Source: Siphonodentalium dalli (lineage: Eukaryota; Mollusca; Scaphopoda; Gadilida; Siphonodentaliidae). From it: DNA of 64,000 nt. The stretch covers positions 70,457,319 to 70,521,318 of the forward strand of contig CP136069.1 of NCBI GenBank assembly GCA_032622095.1. The letters are read 5' to 3'. The notes beneath the pieces are model-generated. The model searched no databases. It had not been told where the DNA came from and saw nothing but the letters and a program-made list of their open reading frames with translations. Position numbers and translations under genes: made by a program. Of the stretch, positions 52,516-64,000 are shown piece after piece. Within the stretch, counting starts at the first letter, position 1. Each line of letters opens with the position of its first letter.

Positions 52516-52894
52516 CAGTTAATTCTAAATCCCAATGATTTACGAAGTAAAACTCTACTATTGGGTAACAATCAAGACTTTTACATATTTGGGGAAAATT
52601 TTGCTCCATTCCGGTCAGCTATATAACAATTTAAAGCTGACAGCACAGTTCCTGTTCTGGCATTTATACACTTTAAAGGATTCGATCAACTTTGAAAGGT
52701 TAGGGAGTAGAAATGCTACTTTTTGTGTAGAAATCCTACACCATTGTTTTAAGTGAATCTAATGGACCATATGAAATAAATGACAACTATAAGCGACAAT
52801 AGAGACTACTACATATAAACACCCGACTTGCGCAACAGTCTGGACCTTGACATGCATAAATCAGCGTTTTTTTCTTTACCTTTTAAAGGTACGG

Positions 52895-54664
52895 TTGGCC
52901 TTGGCGGTGGGTATCCTGTGAAAATATTTCCACCCGTCAAAAACCACCACAAACAGAAAGAACAACAAAATGTAGACGGACTTTGTCCGTATACAAATAA
53001 GAAATATCGCTTAAACAGTATGTTATTGTCATATTTTTGACCATTGTTATGTAAACAAAAGCATAGAAAGTTACTTTTCTGGCGTTTGTTTATATTATGA
53101 TGGTAAACATAAAGAGCGTTCTTTGTGGTTGAATTCCTGATATGGAACGAATAAAGAGCGTTTATGCCATTTGTGTGTGATTAGCCAGCATCATTGTGTT
53201 GTCTTCTGAAACACAATCAGGCTCTTGCTTAAGAAAATATAGTAAATCTTTATGATAACATGCTGTTTACGCGATGGTCATGGTATACATGACCGAAACT
53301 GTATGCGTTTTAATGTTTTTCTGTTTACGGTGATTGGAACAAATATGAATATTTTCGACAACTAAGGCCTCACGTGCCTTTAAGGATTATAACTCAGGTA
53401 ATTGAGGTACATGTACCATAAAAACAATATTTTCAGGGTCGATTCTTTGCATATATAACAGTGAACGCATTGTACCGATCGAATCCGGATCGTGGGCAAA
53501 AAAGGACCACTCTGATCGAAGGTGCACGCTATGCGACGTTGAACTTGGTTATGAGTACCATATATGAAAACCTCCGGGATTTGAGACGATAATATCTTAA
53601 ATAATACTATAACACGCGGCCCATGCAGTGCCCACAAACTCAATAGAAGTACCCTCACAAACCTTCGCATGTTCATCCGAGATCCCCTTCGCTCGATGGA
53701 GCCCCTGTAGCATAACCACGCAAACCTTTAAGCCCAACCCCACCCAAATCCCACGCACCGCGAAAATACGAACGAATACACGATGCTGGCGCCCCCTAAA
53801 CCAATATACATATCGCGCGATATTAAAGGGAGACAATGACCTTCGTTATAGGTTATAATTTAGAAATAACAGTTGCCAAATTATGAAACTTTCTTCAAGA
53901 ATACATGTATACTAATAGTATAATATAATATAATGATAGTATGAATGTGATATTATCCACACACAAAAAACACACTTTGTGTGAGCGGAGCATTTGTTTA
54001 CATACATACAACACGTAAATAGTGAGCGATAAGCAAAACACTCAACACCCTGACGATTTTTTAGGAGAGTGATTCACGGTGACGATTCAACACCGAAATC
54101 TTGAGAGGCGAGGATTAGCGAGCGTTATACCGGTATGTTGCAAACAACTTGGTGGAATTTCTAACCAACGTTCACTTAAAGGCACGTGAGGCCTTAGTTG
54201 TCGAAAATATTCATATTTGTTCCAATCACCGTAAACAGAAAAACATTAAAACGCATACAGTTTCGTTCATGTATACCATGACCATCGCGTAAACAGCATG
54301 TTATCATAAAGATTTACTATATTTTCTTAAGCAAGAGCCTGATTGTGTTTCAGAAGACAACACAATGCTGCTGACTAATCACACACAAATGGCATAAACG
54401 CTCTTTATTCGTTCCATATCAGGAATTCAACCACAAAGAACGCTCTTTATGTTTACCATCATAATATAAACAAACGTCAGAAAAGTAACTTTCTATGCTT
54501 TTGTTTACATAACAATGGTCAAAAATATGACAATAACATACTGTTTAAGCGATATTTCTTATTTGTATACGGACAAAGTCCGTCTACATTTTGTTCTTCT
54601 TTCTGTTTGTGGTGGTTTTTGACGGGTGGAAATATTTTCACAGGATACCCACCGCCAAGGCCAA
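52895..54664. mobile_element. Large inverted repeat: two 489-bp arms, 792-bp spacer
   Basis: The left arm 52895-53383 runs from TTGGCCTTGGCGGTGGGTAT to CGTGCCTTTAA. The right arm 54176-54664 is its reverse complement with only a handful of differences and the same length. The spacer (53384-54175) contains only short frames without motifs. Arms of this length, matched this closely, suggest a fold-back or long-TIR transposon of recent origin. A diverged piece of the arm (CTTTGTGGTGGTTTT, ATACCCACCGCCAAAG) recurs at 61896-61940. Confidence 0.9.
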
Positions 54665-54984
54665 TGCATGGGTCTCCCCGGTGTTGATTGTTTTGCTTAT
54701 TATATACTATTTACGCACTGTTTGTTGACATACCATGACGTTTGTTTAACATAGCATACGCCAACGTATTCATGCACATCATACATGACAACGTGAATAG
54801 TCTTCCATTATTTAATTGTTATTCATTTGTTTGTATACTTGCTTAGTTCATCGCCCAGTTATGTTTTCATTGTGATATGTTGTAATTATGGCATCACATA
54901 GAATATGCATTGATGAGGTCAAGGAGAACCCAGCCATGGATTTTTCTACAATATATGAGGAACTTCTAAAACATACCAATGATC

Positions 54985-55538
54985 CAGGGGGGGGTGAACA
55001 AATTTCTTCCGGCACGTATGCCGGGGTGGGTGGGTGGTCAAAGCCACCAACAAGCAATTTTTTCCGCAACTAAAAAAAAAACTTCCTGCTTGTTTTTAGT
55101 GTTTTGGCAATGAGTTGGGCTTCAAAACCACTTTGAATCAGTTTGAATGAGAGAAATAATGTAATTCTAACTGGTAAACTGACTGCAGGCAGTTATCGTG
55201 TTGTATTTTGTTGCAAATTTTGAAATCCAAGATGGCCGCTGGCAGCCATGTTTTTTTGACCGAATGACCTCAAAATTACTCATTCCTATTTACATGTCCA
55301 TGTTAACATCCATGATAAATAGTATGCACAGAAATTCATATACAGCTGTTTACAGTGAATTTCCCCCCGCAAATCTCTGTTTTAGTGTTAAAAGGGGGGG
55401 TGGGTGTCAAAAAATGGTCGGAAAAAAACTGCCGAAAACGGAAAAAAATTTGGCGGTGGGGGTGGGTGGGTACAAAAAATGATCGAAAGGGAAAAAATGC
55501 CATACGTGCCTGAAATTTTTTTCCGACCCCCCCCCCTG
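54985..55538. mobile_element. CAGGGG-ended insertion in the decayed LINE, copy 1
   Basis: Starts CAGGGGGGGGTGAACAAATT and ends CCGACCCCCCCCCCTG. AATGATC (extendable by chance to AATGATCCAG) flanks it on both sides, a target duplication. Inside are CGGCACGTATGCCGGGGTGG and a reversed piece of the GGCCGCTGGCAGCCATGTTT unit of the AGCTCAACTTA family. Removing it restores the LINE reading NDPEEIYP. Confidence 0.85.
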
Positions 55539-55904
55539 AATGATCCAGAAGAAATATATCCCGACTCACCATTTTATCTTCATGATCAACATTGTCAATA
55601 TCTATCTCCTTCAGAATTTAAAACTAAATACGAACACACTAACACCAAAGGGCCAAATATCTTAAACCTTAATTGACGGAGTTTAAGTGCTAACTGGGAT
55701 AAATTCAATAACTTCCTCTGTGAACTGCAACAAGAAAATAACATATTCGATATAATAGGACTAACAGAAGTATTCAAAATACATACAAATAGGCTAGATT
55801 TCTCTCTAGAAGGTTAACATCCTCGGCAATCGTCAGAAACATGACATCTTTTAAATATATATATTTTTTTAATTTATTTTTTAATTTAATTTTTTGTTTT
55901 TCAA

Positions 55905-56474
55905 TCAGGGGGGGGGGGGGTGAACAAATTTCTTCCGGCACATATGCCGGGGTGGGTGGGTGGTCAAAGCCACCAACAAGCAATTTTTTCCGCAACTAAA
56001 AAAAAACATTCCTGCTTGTTTTTTTAGTGTTTGGCAATGAGTTGGGCTTCAAAACCACTTTGAATCAGTTTGAATGAGAGAAATAATGTAATTATAACTG
56101 GTAAACTGACTGCAGGCAGTTATCGTGTTGTATTTTGTTGCAAATTTTGAAATCCAAGATGGCCGCTGGCAGCCATGTTTTTTTGGCCGAATGACCTCAA
56201 AATGACTCATTCCTATTTACATGTCCATGTTAACATCCATGATAAATAGTATGCACAGAAATTCATATACAGCTGTTTACATTGAATTTCCCCCCGCAAA
56301 TCTCTGTTTTAGTGTTAAAAGGGGGGGGGGGGTGGGTGTCAAAAAATGGTCGGAAAAAACTGCCGAAAACGGAAAAAAAATTTGGCGGTGGGGGTGGGTG
56401 GGTACAAAAAATGATCGAAAGGGAAAAAATGCCATACGTGCCTGAAATTTTTTTCCGACCCCCCCCCCCCCCTG
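55905..56474. mobile_element. CAGGGG-ended insertion, copy 2
   Basis: Nearly identical to 54985-55538 along its full length, in the same orientation, differing mainly in the lengths of homopolymer runs. Frames that cross it are low-complexity artefacts. Confidence 0.88.
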
Positions 56475-57068
56475 TTTTTAACCCGCCCATGACACTTCCC
56501 GTAGACACCAAGTTTGAGCTCAATCGGTCCGAGTCTATAAAGGACACACACATATATATCATTTGTGGGTACCCGTTTCAAGGTGAAGATCACCTCGGGC
56601 GGAAAAACTTACCCGATAAAAATCTCCCCCGTTCCTTGGAACTCCTAAGTACGAAATTAAGTACGAAATTTCACCTCGAGACGGTCAATGGAGCCGTATT
56701 TATACTCGTCGTGTATATAGACGCTCAGTACGATAACATTGTATTGAATTGAAAACAAACGCTTCCCGTCGTGAAATCATCTCTCTGCATAATATTTCGA
56801 GGGATAAAATTGCATTGAATTGAAAACAAACGCTTCCCGTCGTGAAAATCTCTCTGCATAATATTTCGAGCGACAGGCTACAATATCTCTGCAGATGCTA
56901 ATAACGTTGAATGGTAAACAAACGCTCTTTATAGCGATGCGTCAAAAACAAACGCTCATTAAATTATGACTTGATTAACCACCGCGGTGCCGATTGCGAT
57001 GATTTGCGAAGGGAGAAACGGTGTTCTGAGCTTCTCCAAAACGCCGCGACGACGATTCCCGTGTGTTT

Positions 57069-58250
57069 TTAGCTCAACTTACTTTTGTAAGTTTGAGCTA
57101 TTGCCATGGTTTGGCGTCCGTCGTCCGTGTGTCCGTCAACAATTTCCTTTGGCGCGGGCTACAGGTTGTACCTTTGGTCTGATCTTCATGAAATTTGTCA
57201 TGAATGTTGACATTGACATGTAGATGGGAACGAGTGATTTTGGGGTTATTCGGCCAAAAAACATGGCCACTGGCAGCCATCTTGGATTTCAAGATTCAAT
57301 CAATTGGCGCGGCCTACAGGCCGTACTGTTCATCTGATCATCATGAAATTTGTCATTGATGTTAATAATGACATGTAGATGGGAACGAGTGATTTTGGGG
57401 TCGTTCGGCCAAAAAACATGGCTGCCAGCAGCCATCTTGGATTTTACTCTTTGCAAGACTAAATCCTTTGGCGCGGGCTACAGGTTGTACCTTAGGTCTA
57501 ATCTTTATGAAATTTGTCATGAATGTTGACATTGACATGTAGATGAGAACGAATCATTGTGGGGTCATTCGGCCAAAAAACATGGCCGCTGGCGGCCATC
57601 TTAGATTTCAAAATTCAATCCATTGGCGCGGGCTACAGGTCGTACTGTTCGTCTGATCATCATGAAATTTGTCATGGATGTTAATATTGACATGTAGATG
57701 GGAACGAGTCATTTTGGGGGTGTTCGGCCACTAAACATGGCCGCCAGCAGCCATCTTGGATTTTACTCTTTGCATGACTAAATCCTTTGGCGCGGGCTAC
57801 AGGTCGTACCGTTGGTCTGATCTTTATGAAATTTGTCATGAATGTTGACATTGACATGTAGATGGGAACGAATCATTGTGGGGTCATTCGGCCAAAAAAC
57901 ATGGCTGCCAGCGGCCATCTTGGATTTCAAGATTCAATCCATTGGCGCGGGCTACAGGTCGTACTGTTCGTCTGATCATCATGAAATTTGTAGGTCGTAG
58001 CTTTGGTCAGATCTTCATAAAATTTGTCATGGATGTTAACAATTATACGTAGATGGGAACGAGTCCTTTTGGGGTCAATTGGCCAACAAAAATGGCCACC
58101 AGCAGCCATCTTGTATTTTACTCTTTGCATCACTAAATCCTTTGGCGCAGGTTAGACATTTCAATTAGCACCTTTCCTATTCCTCCATTTACTGTCAACC
58201 ATTAAATTATTCCCCTACCTAAGTTGAGCTACAGTGTCATTGACACTTTC
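57069..58250. mobile_element. AGCTCAACTTA-ended tandem-unit element, second copy
   Basis: Starts AGCTCAACTTACTTTTGTAA and ends CCTACCTAAGTTGAGCTACA, like 11295-12748. It holds about seven units of about 165 bp with CATTGGCGCGGGCTACAGG, GATGGGAACGAGTCATTTTG and GCAGCCATCTTGGATTTTAC. The units alternate between two subtypes (TTTGGTCTGATCTT and TGTTCGTCTGATCATC). Confidence 0.8.
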
Positions 58251-58336
58251 ATTACATTTAGATGGGAAGTTTGAACTCAATCGAGCGAACCGTTTTCGAT
58301 TCTATGAAGTACACACATATATATATATATATATAT

Positions 58337-58785
58337 GTTTGTGTATATGAAGAATGCTAGTATTTAAATTTAGTTCTTTTGTGAACACGTGTGTTCAGAT
58401 TTTGTTGTTTGAACACATATAAGTCTCAAAATATATAGTATAGATTTGATCTCGCGTTTGCGAAGCCTTGTGTTCGTGTATATGAAGAATGCTAGTATTT
58501 AAATTTAGTTATTTTGTGAACACGTGTGTTCAGATTTTGTTGTTTGAACACATATAAGTGTTCAAAAGCTGTTGCAGTGTTCGGAACACATCAAGCGTTC
58601 ACATATTTCGAACACTCATGTTCAAAATCTGAACATGATGTGTTCAAAACTGAACGCTTATATGCATTCATAAATTGAACACATCCATGCAATTCATTGA
58701 ACACATGCGTTCAAATCTGAACACCGGGGACCGTTCAGAGTAATTGAACACATCTGTTCTAAATTGAACAGTGTTCATTATCTGT
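58337..58785. repeat. Dense TGTTCA/TGAACA cluster
   Basis: A block of about 90 bp (TGTGTATATGAAGAATGCTA to TTTGAACACATATAAGT) occurs twice (about 58343 and 58471). More than fifteen TGAACA, TGTTCA, TTCAAA or TTGAAC words in both orientations follow in about 230 bases. It lies inside the decayed LINE. Confidence 0.7.
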
Positions 58786-61700
58786 TGCATTTTTGGCGTT
58801 CAAATTCGAACGCTTTTATTTACAGTGTATATAAGACGAGAACAGAGACCGACGACGACAGAGGGGGCGTTACAGTTTATGTTAATGACAATTTACCATA
58901 TAAAATTAGAGACGATCTCACAATTTTTAATGCTCACATATTTGAACTCTGTTCCTGGAAATATTTCCCGAAAAAAATAATTCCTACATCATCGGTTGTA
59001 TATACAGACCAAATACCGCGCCTTTAGCTGACTTAGACGTATTCCAATCGTCGATTGAAAACATATTAGGTATCGTAAACAACGAGCACAAAAAATGCTA
59101 TTTATATCGTGATTTCAATGTAGATTTATTAAAGTTCGCCACACATACTAAACTGAATTCTCAGCTACTCTAAATAATGGACAACATTTTATCAAATAAC
59201 GTTTTGAATGATAACGAATCGGGTATAATAATTATCGATGTTTCTGATCATTTGGCATGTTTCTACATGCACAGGACTAAATAACCGGCGCCACTTGTGA
59301 GCTCTACGCGTGAACGGCGAGTTTATTCACAAAAAAATATAAACTTGTTCAAACAAATTCTTACCACATCATCATTTGATGATGTATACAATTGCCAATG
59401 TCCAAACGAGCCATACAACAGATTTATTACAACGTATACCGATGCATTCCATACAGCCTTCCCAGTAACTAATACTCATATCACTAAAAGATTCATAAAA
59501 CAAAATCCATGGATCACTTCTGGAGTCTTAACGTCTTCACATACACAAAACAAACTACAAAGAACGAAACTAAAAAATCCTACCGATCTAACATAAAAAA
59601 AAACATATAATATTCTGCAACATATCTAATAGAGTCATTAGAAAGAGTAAATCGCTTTACAATAAGAATATTTTCAACGAAAACAGGGGCAACATGAAAG
59701 CCACTTGGAAAATCCTTAGAAGTATAATCGGCGAGAACAAATCATCACTCATTCCACCAAATGAATTCATCAGCAACGGCGAATGCATATCTGACCCAAA
59801 AGAGATTGCACCCCATTTCAATTCATTCTTTGTTAATATTGGACACAATATAGTCAACTTGATATCTTATACTGAAAAAATCACATGTAGATTATCTTAC
59901 TGGCCATTATCCACATATTTGTAAACTTCTCCCTACAAAGGAGCAAGAAGTAATCCTAACAGCATTCAAAATAAAACCAAAACATACTCTTGATTTAAAT
60001 AATATTCCAGCAAACATTCAAAGCGGCGAAATTTCCAGATAACATGAAACTGGTGAAAGTTATTCCAGTCTTTAAAAAGGGCGATAATTCTAATTTAAAT
60101 AATTATCGACCGATAAGTATACTTCCTATATTTCCCAAAATTATGGAAAAAATAATGGCCATCAGACTTAGAGACTTTCTTAACGACAATGATATTTTGT
60201 ATGAACACCAGTATTGATTTCTCGAAAGCATTTGACTCTATAAATCATGAAATACTTTTATCTAAACTATCTCACTATGGAATTATAGATCTTACAAACG
60301 ACTGGTTTCGACTAGTCAATAGACAACAATGTGTATGCTTTAAAAATACACTCACTGAAACAATAGATGTAAGTTGTGGAGTGCCCCAGGGGTAAATTTT
60401 AAGACCTCTTCTTTTTCTAATTTACGTTAACGATATGAAAGATGCAACCACCTCTCACTACTTTCATTTTCTGACGACACAACCCTATATACATATGGTA
60501 ATAACACACGAATTAGAAGCGTATATGCATACCGAAGTAGCAAAATTCTTTGAATGGTGTTTTGCAAATTATATACAAATAAATCCTTCAAAATGTAAAT
60601 ATATTCTCTTTCATCCTATGTACAACTCGCATAGGGGTGATAATCTATCACTTAGGATCAACAACACCGAAATTACACAGGTTGGTAACACGAGACACGA
60701 ACAATCGTTAACATATTTAGGTGTGAAATTAGATGAAAATTTGAAATTTCATCAACACATAAATCATGTGTGCCCTAGAATTGCCAGTGTAAACTATAGT
60801 CTGAATAAAATTAAGCACTTCTTACCACGCGAAGCACTGAGATCGTTATACTATGCAATAGTTCACAGTCACTTGATGAATGCTATACATATATGGGGAA
60901 ACTCGAGTAAAAGTGATAGAGTATTCAAACTTCAGAAAAAAATAAATGCGTATGATAAACAATACAAAATATAATACAGATCCGTTATTTAAAACAAATG
61001 ACATTTTGAAATTTAATGATATCTATAATCTGCATTCAAATCTCCCTGTGCATGATTGGTTTCACGACCAGTTACCAAATTCATTTGAAAATTTCTTCAC
61101 AATTTCCCAAAATGACACGCGACAAGATGGTATGCTCATATCTGGGACACCGAAAAGTGTCTTCTCGGAAAACTTACCAGAATACTATCTTCCAAAGATG
61201 TGGAATTCCCTGGACGACAAACTAAAACGTCTTCCAACACGAACAATGTTCAAAACAAATTGTCCTGATTGCAACGATGTGTAATAAGTGTATTCGTATA
61301 GCGATAACTGACATTGTATAATAAGAGAGAAGGATAAATAATACATGTTCATCATCTCCCCATCGCAGGAAATACAGGAATGTATTATTCGAATGCCTTA
61401 TTCGAATGCCTTATTCGACCCATTGGATAAGCAATTACAATGGTTCTCCACTGGCCTCATCCATATATTCATATTCCACATGCTTGTACTTTATATACCA
61501 CATCACAAACTGAGCGATGAACGGCGAACGACCAACGAATTATACTATTATTTATAAAAACAGACGTTTATATACCAATGTTTAGAGTTAACAAGACAAA
61601 ACCTAGATAAAATCAAATTATTATTACATGTATAGCTATATTAATTTTCAACGGGGACGGCAGTTAGACAACGGTTACCCTCTTGGTTATGCTGTCCCCG

Positions 61701-62104
61701 ATACCTCATTGAATGTTATAATATTACACTGTGTATATAATTGTATATATTATGTGAATGAGTTATAAATAATCATAGTCATAGTCATAGTTTACATAAC
61801 ACAGAGTACTAACATGAAAACAACCTGCAATTTACGCGATATGTATGATTGGTATAAGAACAAAACTTGTCTATAATAATAATGTTCTTTCTCTTTGTGG
61901 TGGTTTTAATGGATGTGACTATTTAACAGCAATACCCACCGCCAAAGCTTATCGTATCTTTAACGTCCATGCAAGTATTCGTCCATATACATTGAACTAT
62001 GGGAGGCAAATAATGATCAACACGCTTGTCACATCGCCCCAGTCATTTATACTAGACCCGATGCTAGTATAGTCACCTAAGCATGCACACCCAGCCCAAA
62101 ATCC

Positions 62105-62420
62105 ACAAAAATGCTTCATGTATCGACATATCTAATGTTAGTCTCACCAAATCAATCGCATATTTGAATCCAAGTCGCCACTATATTCCCATTTTTCAGC
62201 AATAATTTCAAATTAGTTTATGCATTGAAAATGAACTCAACGACACCAATGAGTATTCTGATCGTTGATTGGTTAAACTGGCATCACGCGTAATTTGTGT
62301 ACTTCAAAGTAGCTTCGTAGTTATTGTTAAATATAGGAATATAGTGGCGACTTGGATTCAAATATGCGATTGATTTGGGGAGATTAACATTACATATATC
62401 GATACATGAAGAATTTTTGT
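62105..62420. repeat. Fold-back element with arms of about 80 bp
   Basis: TGCTTCATGTATCGACATAT and CGCATATTTGAATCCAAGTC on the left pair with GACTTGGATTCAAATATGCG and ATATCGATACATGAAGAA on the right, around about 130 bp of unpaired sequence. Confidence 0.88.
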
Positions 62421-63504
62421 TCAAAAGGTGGGTTTTGTTATCGATAATTATTGACTTTGAAATGGACGATATATCTCCCCCCCCTGTGTGTCGCGGGGGG
62501 ACCCATTAGCCGGTGCTCTCTATACACATCAAATATCACACTTATTACTATTTAGTATATACAATTATCAGCACAATATTCAAACTATTTTGGTCGGAAA
62601 TTTCCAACTAATGTTGTGAAATGCTTGAAATGTCCAACTGTTGTATTTTGGGGATCCACCCCTGAGTCCTGACACACATCCCTGGTGGCAAAGTATTGCC
62701 TTGATTGAATAGGTTTATGGAAATACTTGAGAATGTTCATATATATTAACTAACTGGGCTACCTGGCGTTGTCGATGCGAGTTAGAATGTATTTGTATAT
62801 GCTTTATGTCAGTACTAAATCTACATAATAATAGCCTATACATATATACATAATAATTGACTGAATAGTTGTATGAATGAATATATGTGCTTTATCAATG
62901 CCAAAGACTAACCATTATCACTACTGCCAAGACCCCCAACATGATACAAGCAACGTCATTCTTAAACAACTCTATAGTACATCAATACAATGGATACGAT
63001 CATCGCAGTCTAGACTAGACGATGTTGGCACGGGTTCTAGCTAACCCCGACATGGGCGAAAATCTGGGCATCTCAAAGTGCCATTCCGATCGATACGTGG
63101 CAAGTTCGATAATAAATGATTAACTGTTCAAGCTCGTTGAACTAAGCAAATTGGAAGCAACGAATACTCATACTGACTCCGTGTCTCCATAAATCTTATA
63201 TACGTTTGGTGAAGTTGGCGACACTGTTTGTGTCCATTTTTCCAGCTCCCTCCCCTACTTCCCATATTTCTGACTTGATTAGTATAATTTTTTCCACTTT
63301 CGGGACTCTTCATGCCACGTCATGAGATTCCTCGTATAACTGAGAAGCGTATATATATGCATAATGCCTGTGTGACAATAACTAAGAGCAAACTGTTCTA
63401 TCAATGCACCTCCCCGATACACAATTCGTATCAAGGACAATGCGGACACTAACAATTATTGTTAGTGGCCTCGTTTTGCGGTCACCGGCAATGATGTGCA
63501 CGCA
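62421..63504. other. No gene recognised
   Basis: Only short frames without motifs. A small TAACAATTATTGTTA palindrome lies at 63451-63465. Confidence 0.5.
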
Positions 63505-63606
63505 CACGTCCCCTGGTGCGACAACCCCACCATGAGTATCCACCTTAATACCTCAAAGTATTCAGCTGGATACTCTTGGTGAGGTTGTCGCAACAGGGGA
63601 CATGTG
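63505..63606. repeat. Hairpin with arms of about 40 bp
   Basis: ACGTCCCCTGGTGCGACAAC and CATGAGTATCCA pair, with few mismatches, with TGGATACTCTTG and GTTGTCGCAACAGGGGACAT about 60 bases later. Confidence 0.82.
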
Positions 63607-64000
63607 GGTGCTCGCCGTTATCATAAATCATCGTTGAGTTGTATCCGCCAGTCACGACGGTCGGCAGGCGCCAAAAATGCCAGTTAACTAAACGACCATC
63701 GGGCATGGTACTTTTGCAGTTTGCAGTGCAATTTTGCCAGCATATGAACGCACCCTTAGCGTAACCTAGTTTTAGCATTACTTACTTACTGTTTTATGTG
63801 TACATAAATACATACATACTATATGGTGGTGTGATAACGCGATGCAGATTCGCAGTCGAATTATCTAACTCTTAGATAATAGTTCATAATACTCCCTTGC
63901 AGTTCCTATAACTCAACAACCCATCGCGACAAGTATATTTCAATATGATTTCAATACGTCTTAGTACATAGTACGGATAGGAAGTATATATGCACTAAAT
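63607..64000. other. No gene recognised
   Basis: Nothing was seen beyond short open frames. Confidence 0.5.

Larger units (their letters stand above)
54888..61791 (+). pseudogene. Decayed second LINE, split by nested insertions
   Basis: A degraded EN-RT frame in pieces. 54888-54980 starts with ATG (MASHRICIDEV). 55545-55835 has YLSPSEFKTKYE and DIIGLTEVFKI (endonuclease start). 58840-59290 has DRGGVTVYVNDNLPY, then DFNVDLLKF and VSDHLACF (endonuclease). 59297-59924 is the linker. 60040-60480 has NNYRPISILP, FSKAFDSINHE, GVPQG followed by an in-frame stop, and FSDDT in place of FADD. 60490-61284 is the C-terminal region. Stops, frameshifts and a deletion just before FSKAFD make it inactive. 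The 3' end is probably the ATCATAGTCATAGTCATAG tail at 61771-61790. It is unlike the LINE at 41520 in the GVPQG region and the C-terminus, so it belongs to another lineage. Confidence 0.85.

Noticed and set aside
53597-53858. Small frames in the spacer of the 489-bp inverted repeat as a transposase
   Set aside because: Under 80 codons, overlapping on both strands, with no catalytic motif.
55336-56752. Frames rich in Gly, Pro and Lys over the CAGGGG insertions
   Set aside because: Translations of homopolymer G/C and A/T runs; they change between two near-identical copies.

Overview
The window is animal nuclear DNA: AT-rich, gene-poor, with GT-AG introns and very many repeats. It most resembles a marine lophotrochozoan (mollusc-like) genome. 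Three things suggest this: intron elements that open with AGCTCAACTTA or AGCTCACCTG and carry inner tandem units, an excess of the palindrome TACATGTA, and intronless Cys-loop receptor genes in tandem. The placement is an inference; no marker gene fixes the species. No prokaryotic operon, CRISPR array, tRNA or rRNA was recognised.

Region 1-27.8 kb holds one large gene on the + strand, an ATG4C/ATG4D-type autophagy protease. Eight exons (1609-26621) join in a single frame with correct splice sites and give 412 residues plus a stop. They contain the catalytic Cys (GWGC), the Asp and His (LDPH), and a C-terminal LIR-like tail (DEYVVL). The start codon lies upstream of the window or was not recognised. 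The introns are packed with non-autonomous, mostly fold-back DNA elements. Two exons have each seeded a tandem array just downstream: about 30 bp in the intron after the 10.1 kb exon, and 75 bp, including the stop codon, after the last exon.

Region 28-41 kb has no recognisable gene. It holds fold-back elements, a 4.3 kb structure bounded by a perfect 19-bp inverted repeat that contains a minisatellite of about 20 copies of about 87 bp, a 973-bp TIR element, and diverged tandem-unit elements.

Region 41.3-52.1 kb is a tandem segmental duplication. Each copy carries one intact, intronless, minus-strand Cys-loop (nicotinic-like, non-alpha) receptor gene and ends in degenerate telomere-like CCCTAA repeats. 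Copy 1 was hit by a LINE with an open 1191-codon EN-RT frame and an 8-bp target duplication. Copy 2 was hit by a TTAA element at essentially the same site.

Region 52-64 kb holds a large inverted repeat (two 489-bp arms around 792 bp), a decayed second LINE broken up by serial insertions (54.9-61.8 kb), and more hairpins.

The recurring theme is fold-back DNA. One broad group has TTAA ends, CCCTTT-like termini and, in many members, a shared hairpin of about 70 bp (11 copies). Another is a roughly 200-bp near-perfect palindrome whose arms share private substitutions in one copy. All exon joins, boundaries and repeat families were read by eye; no alignment or database search was run.
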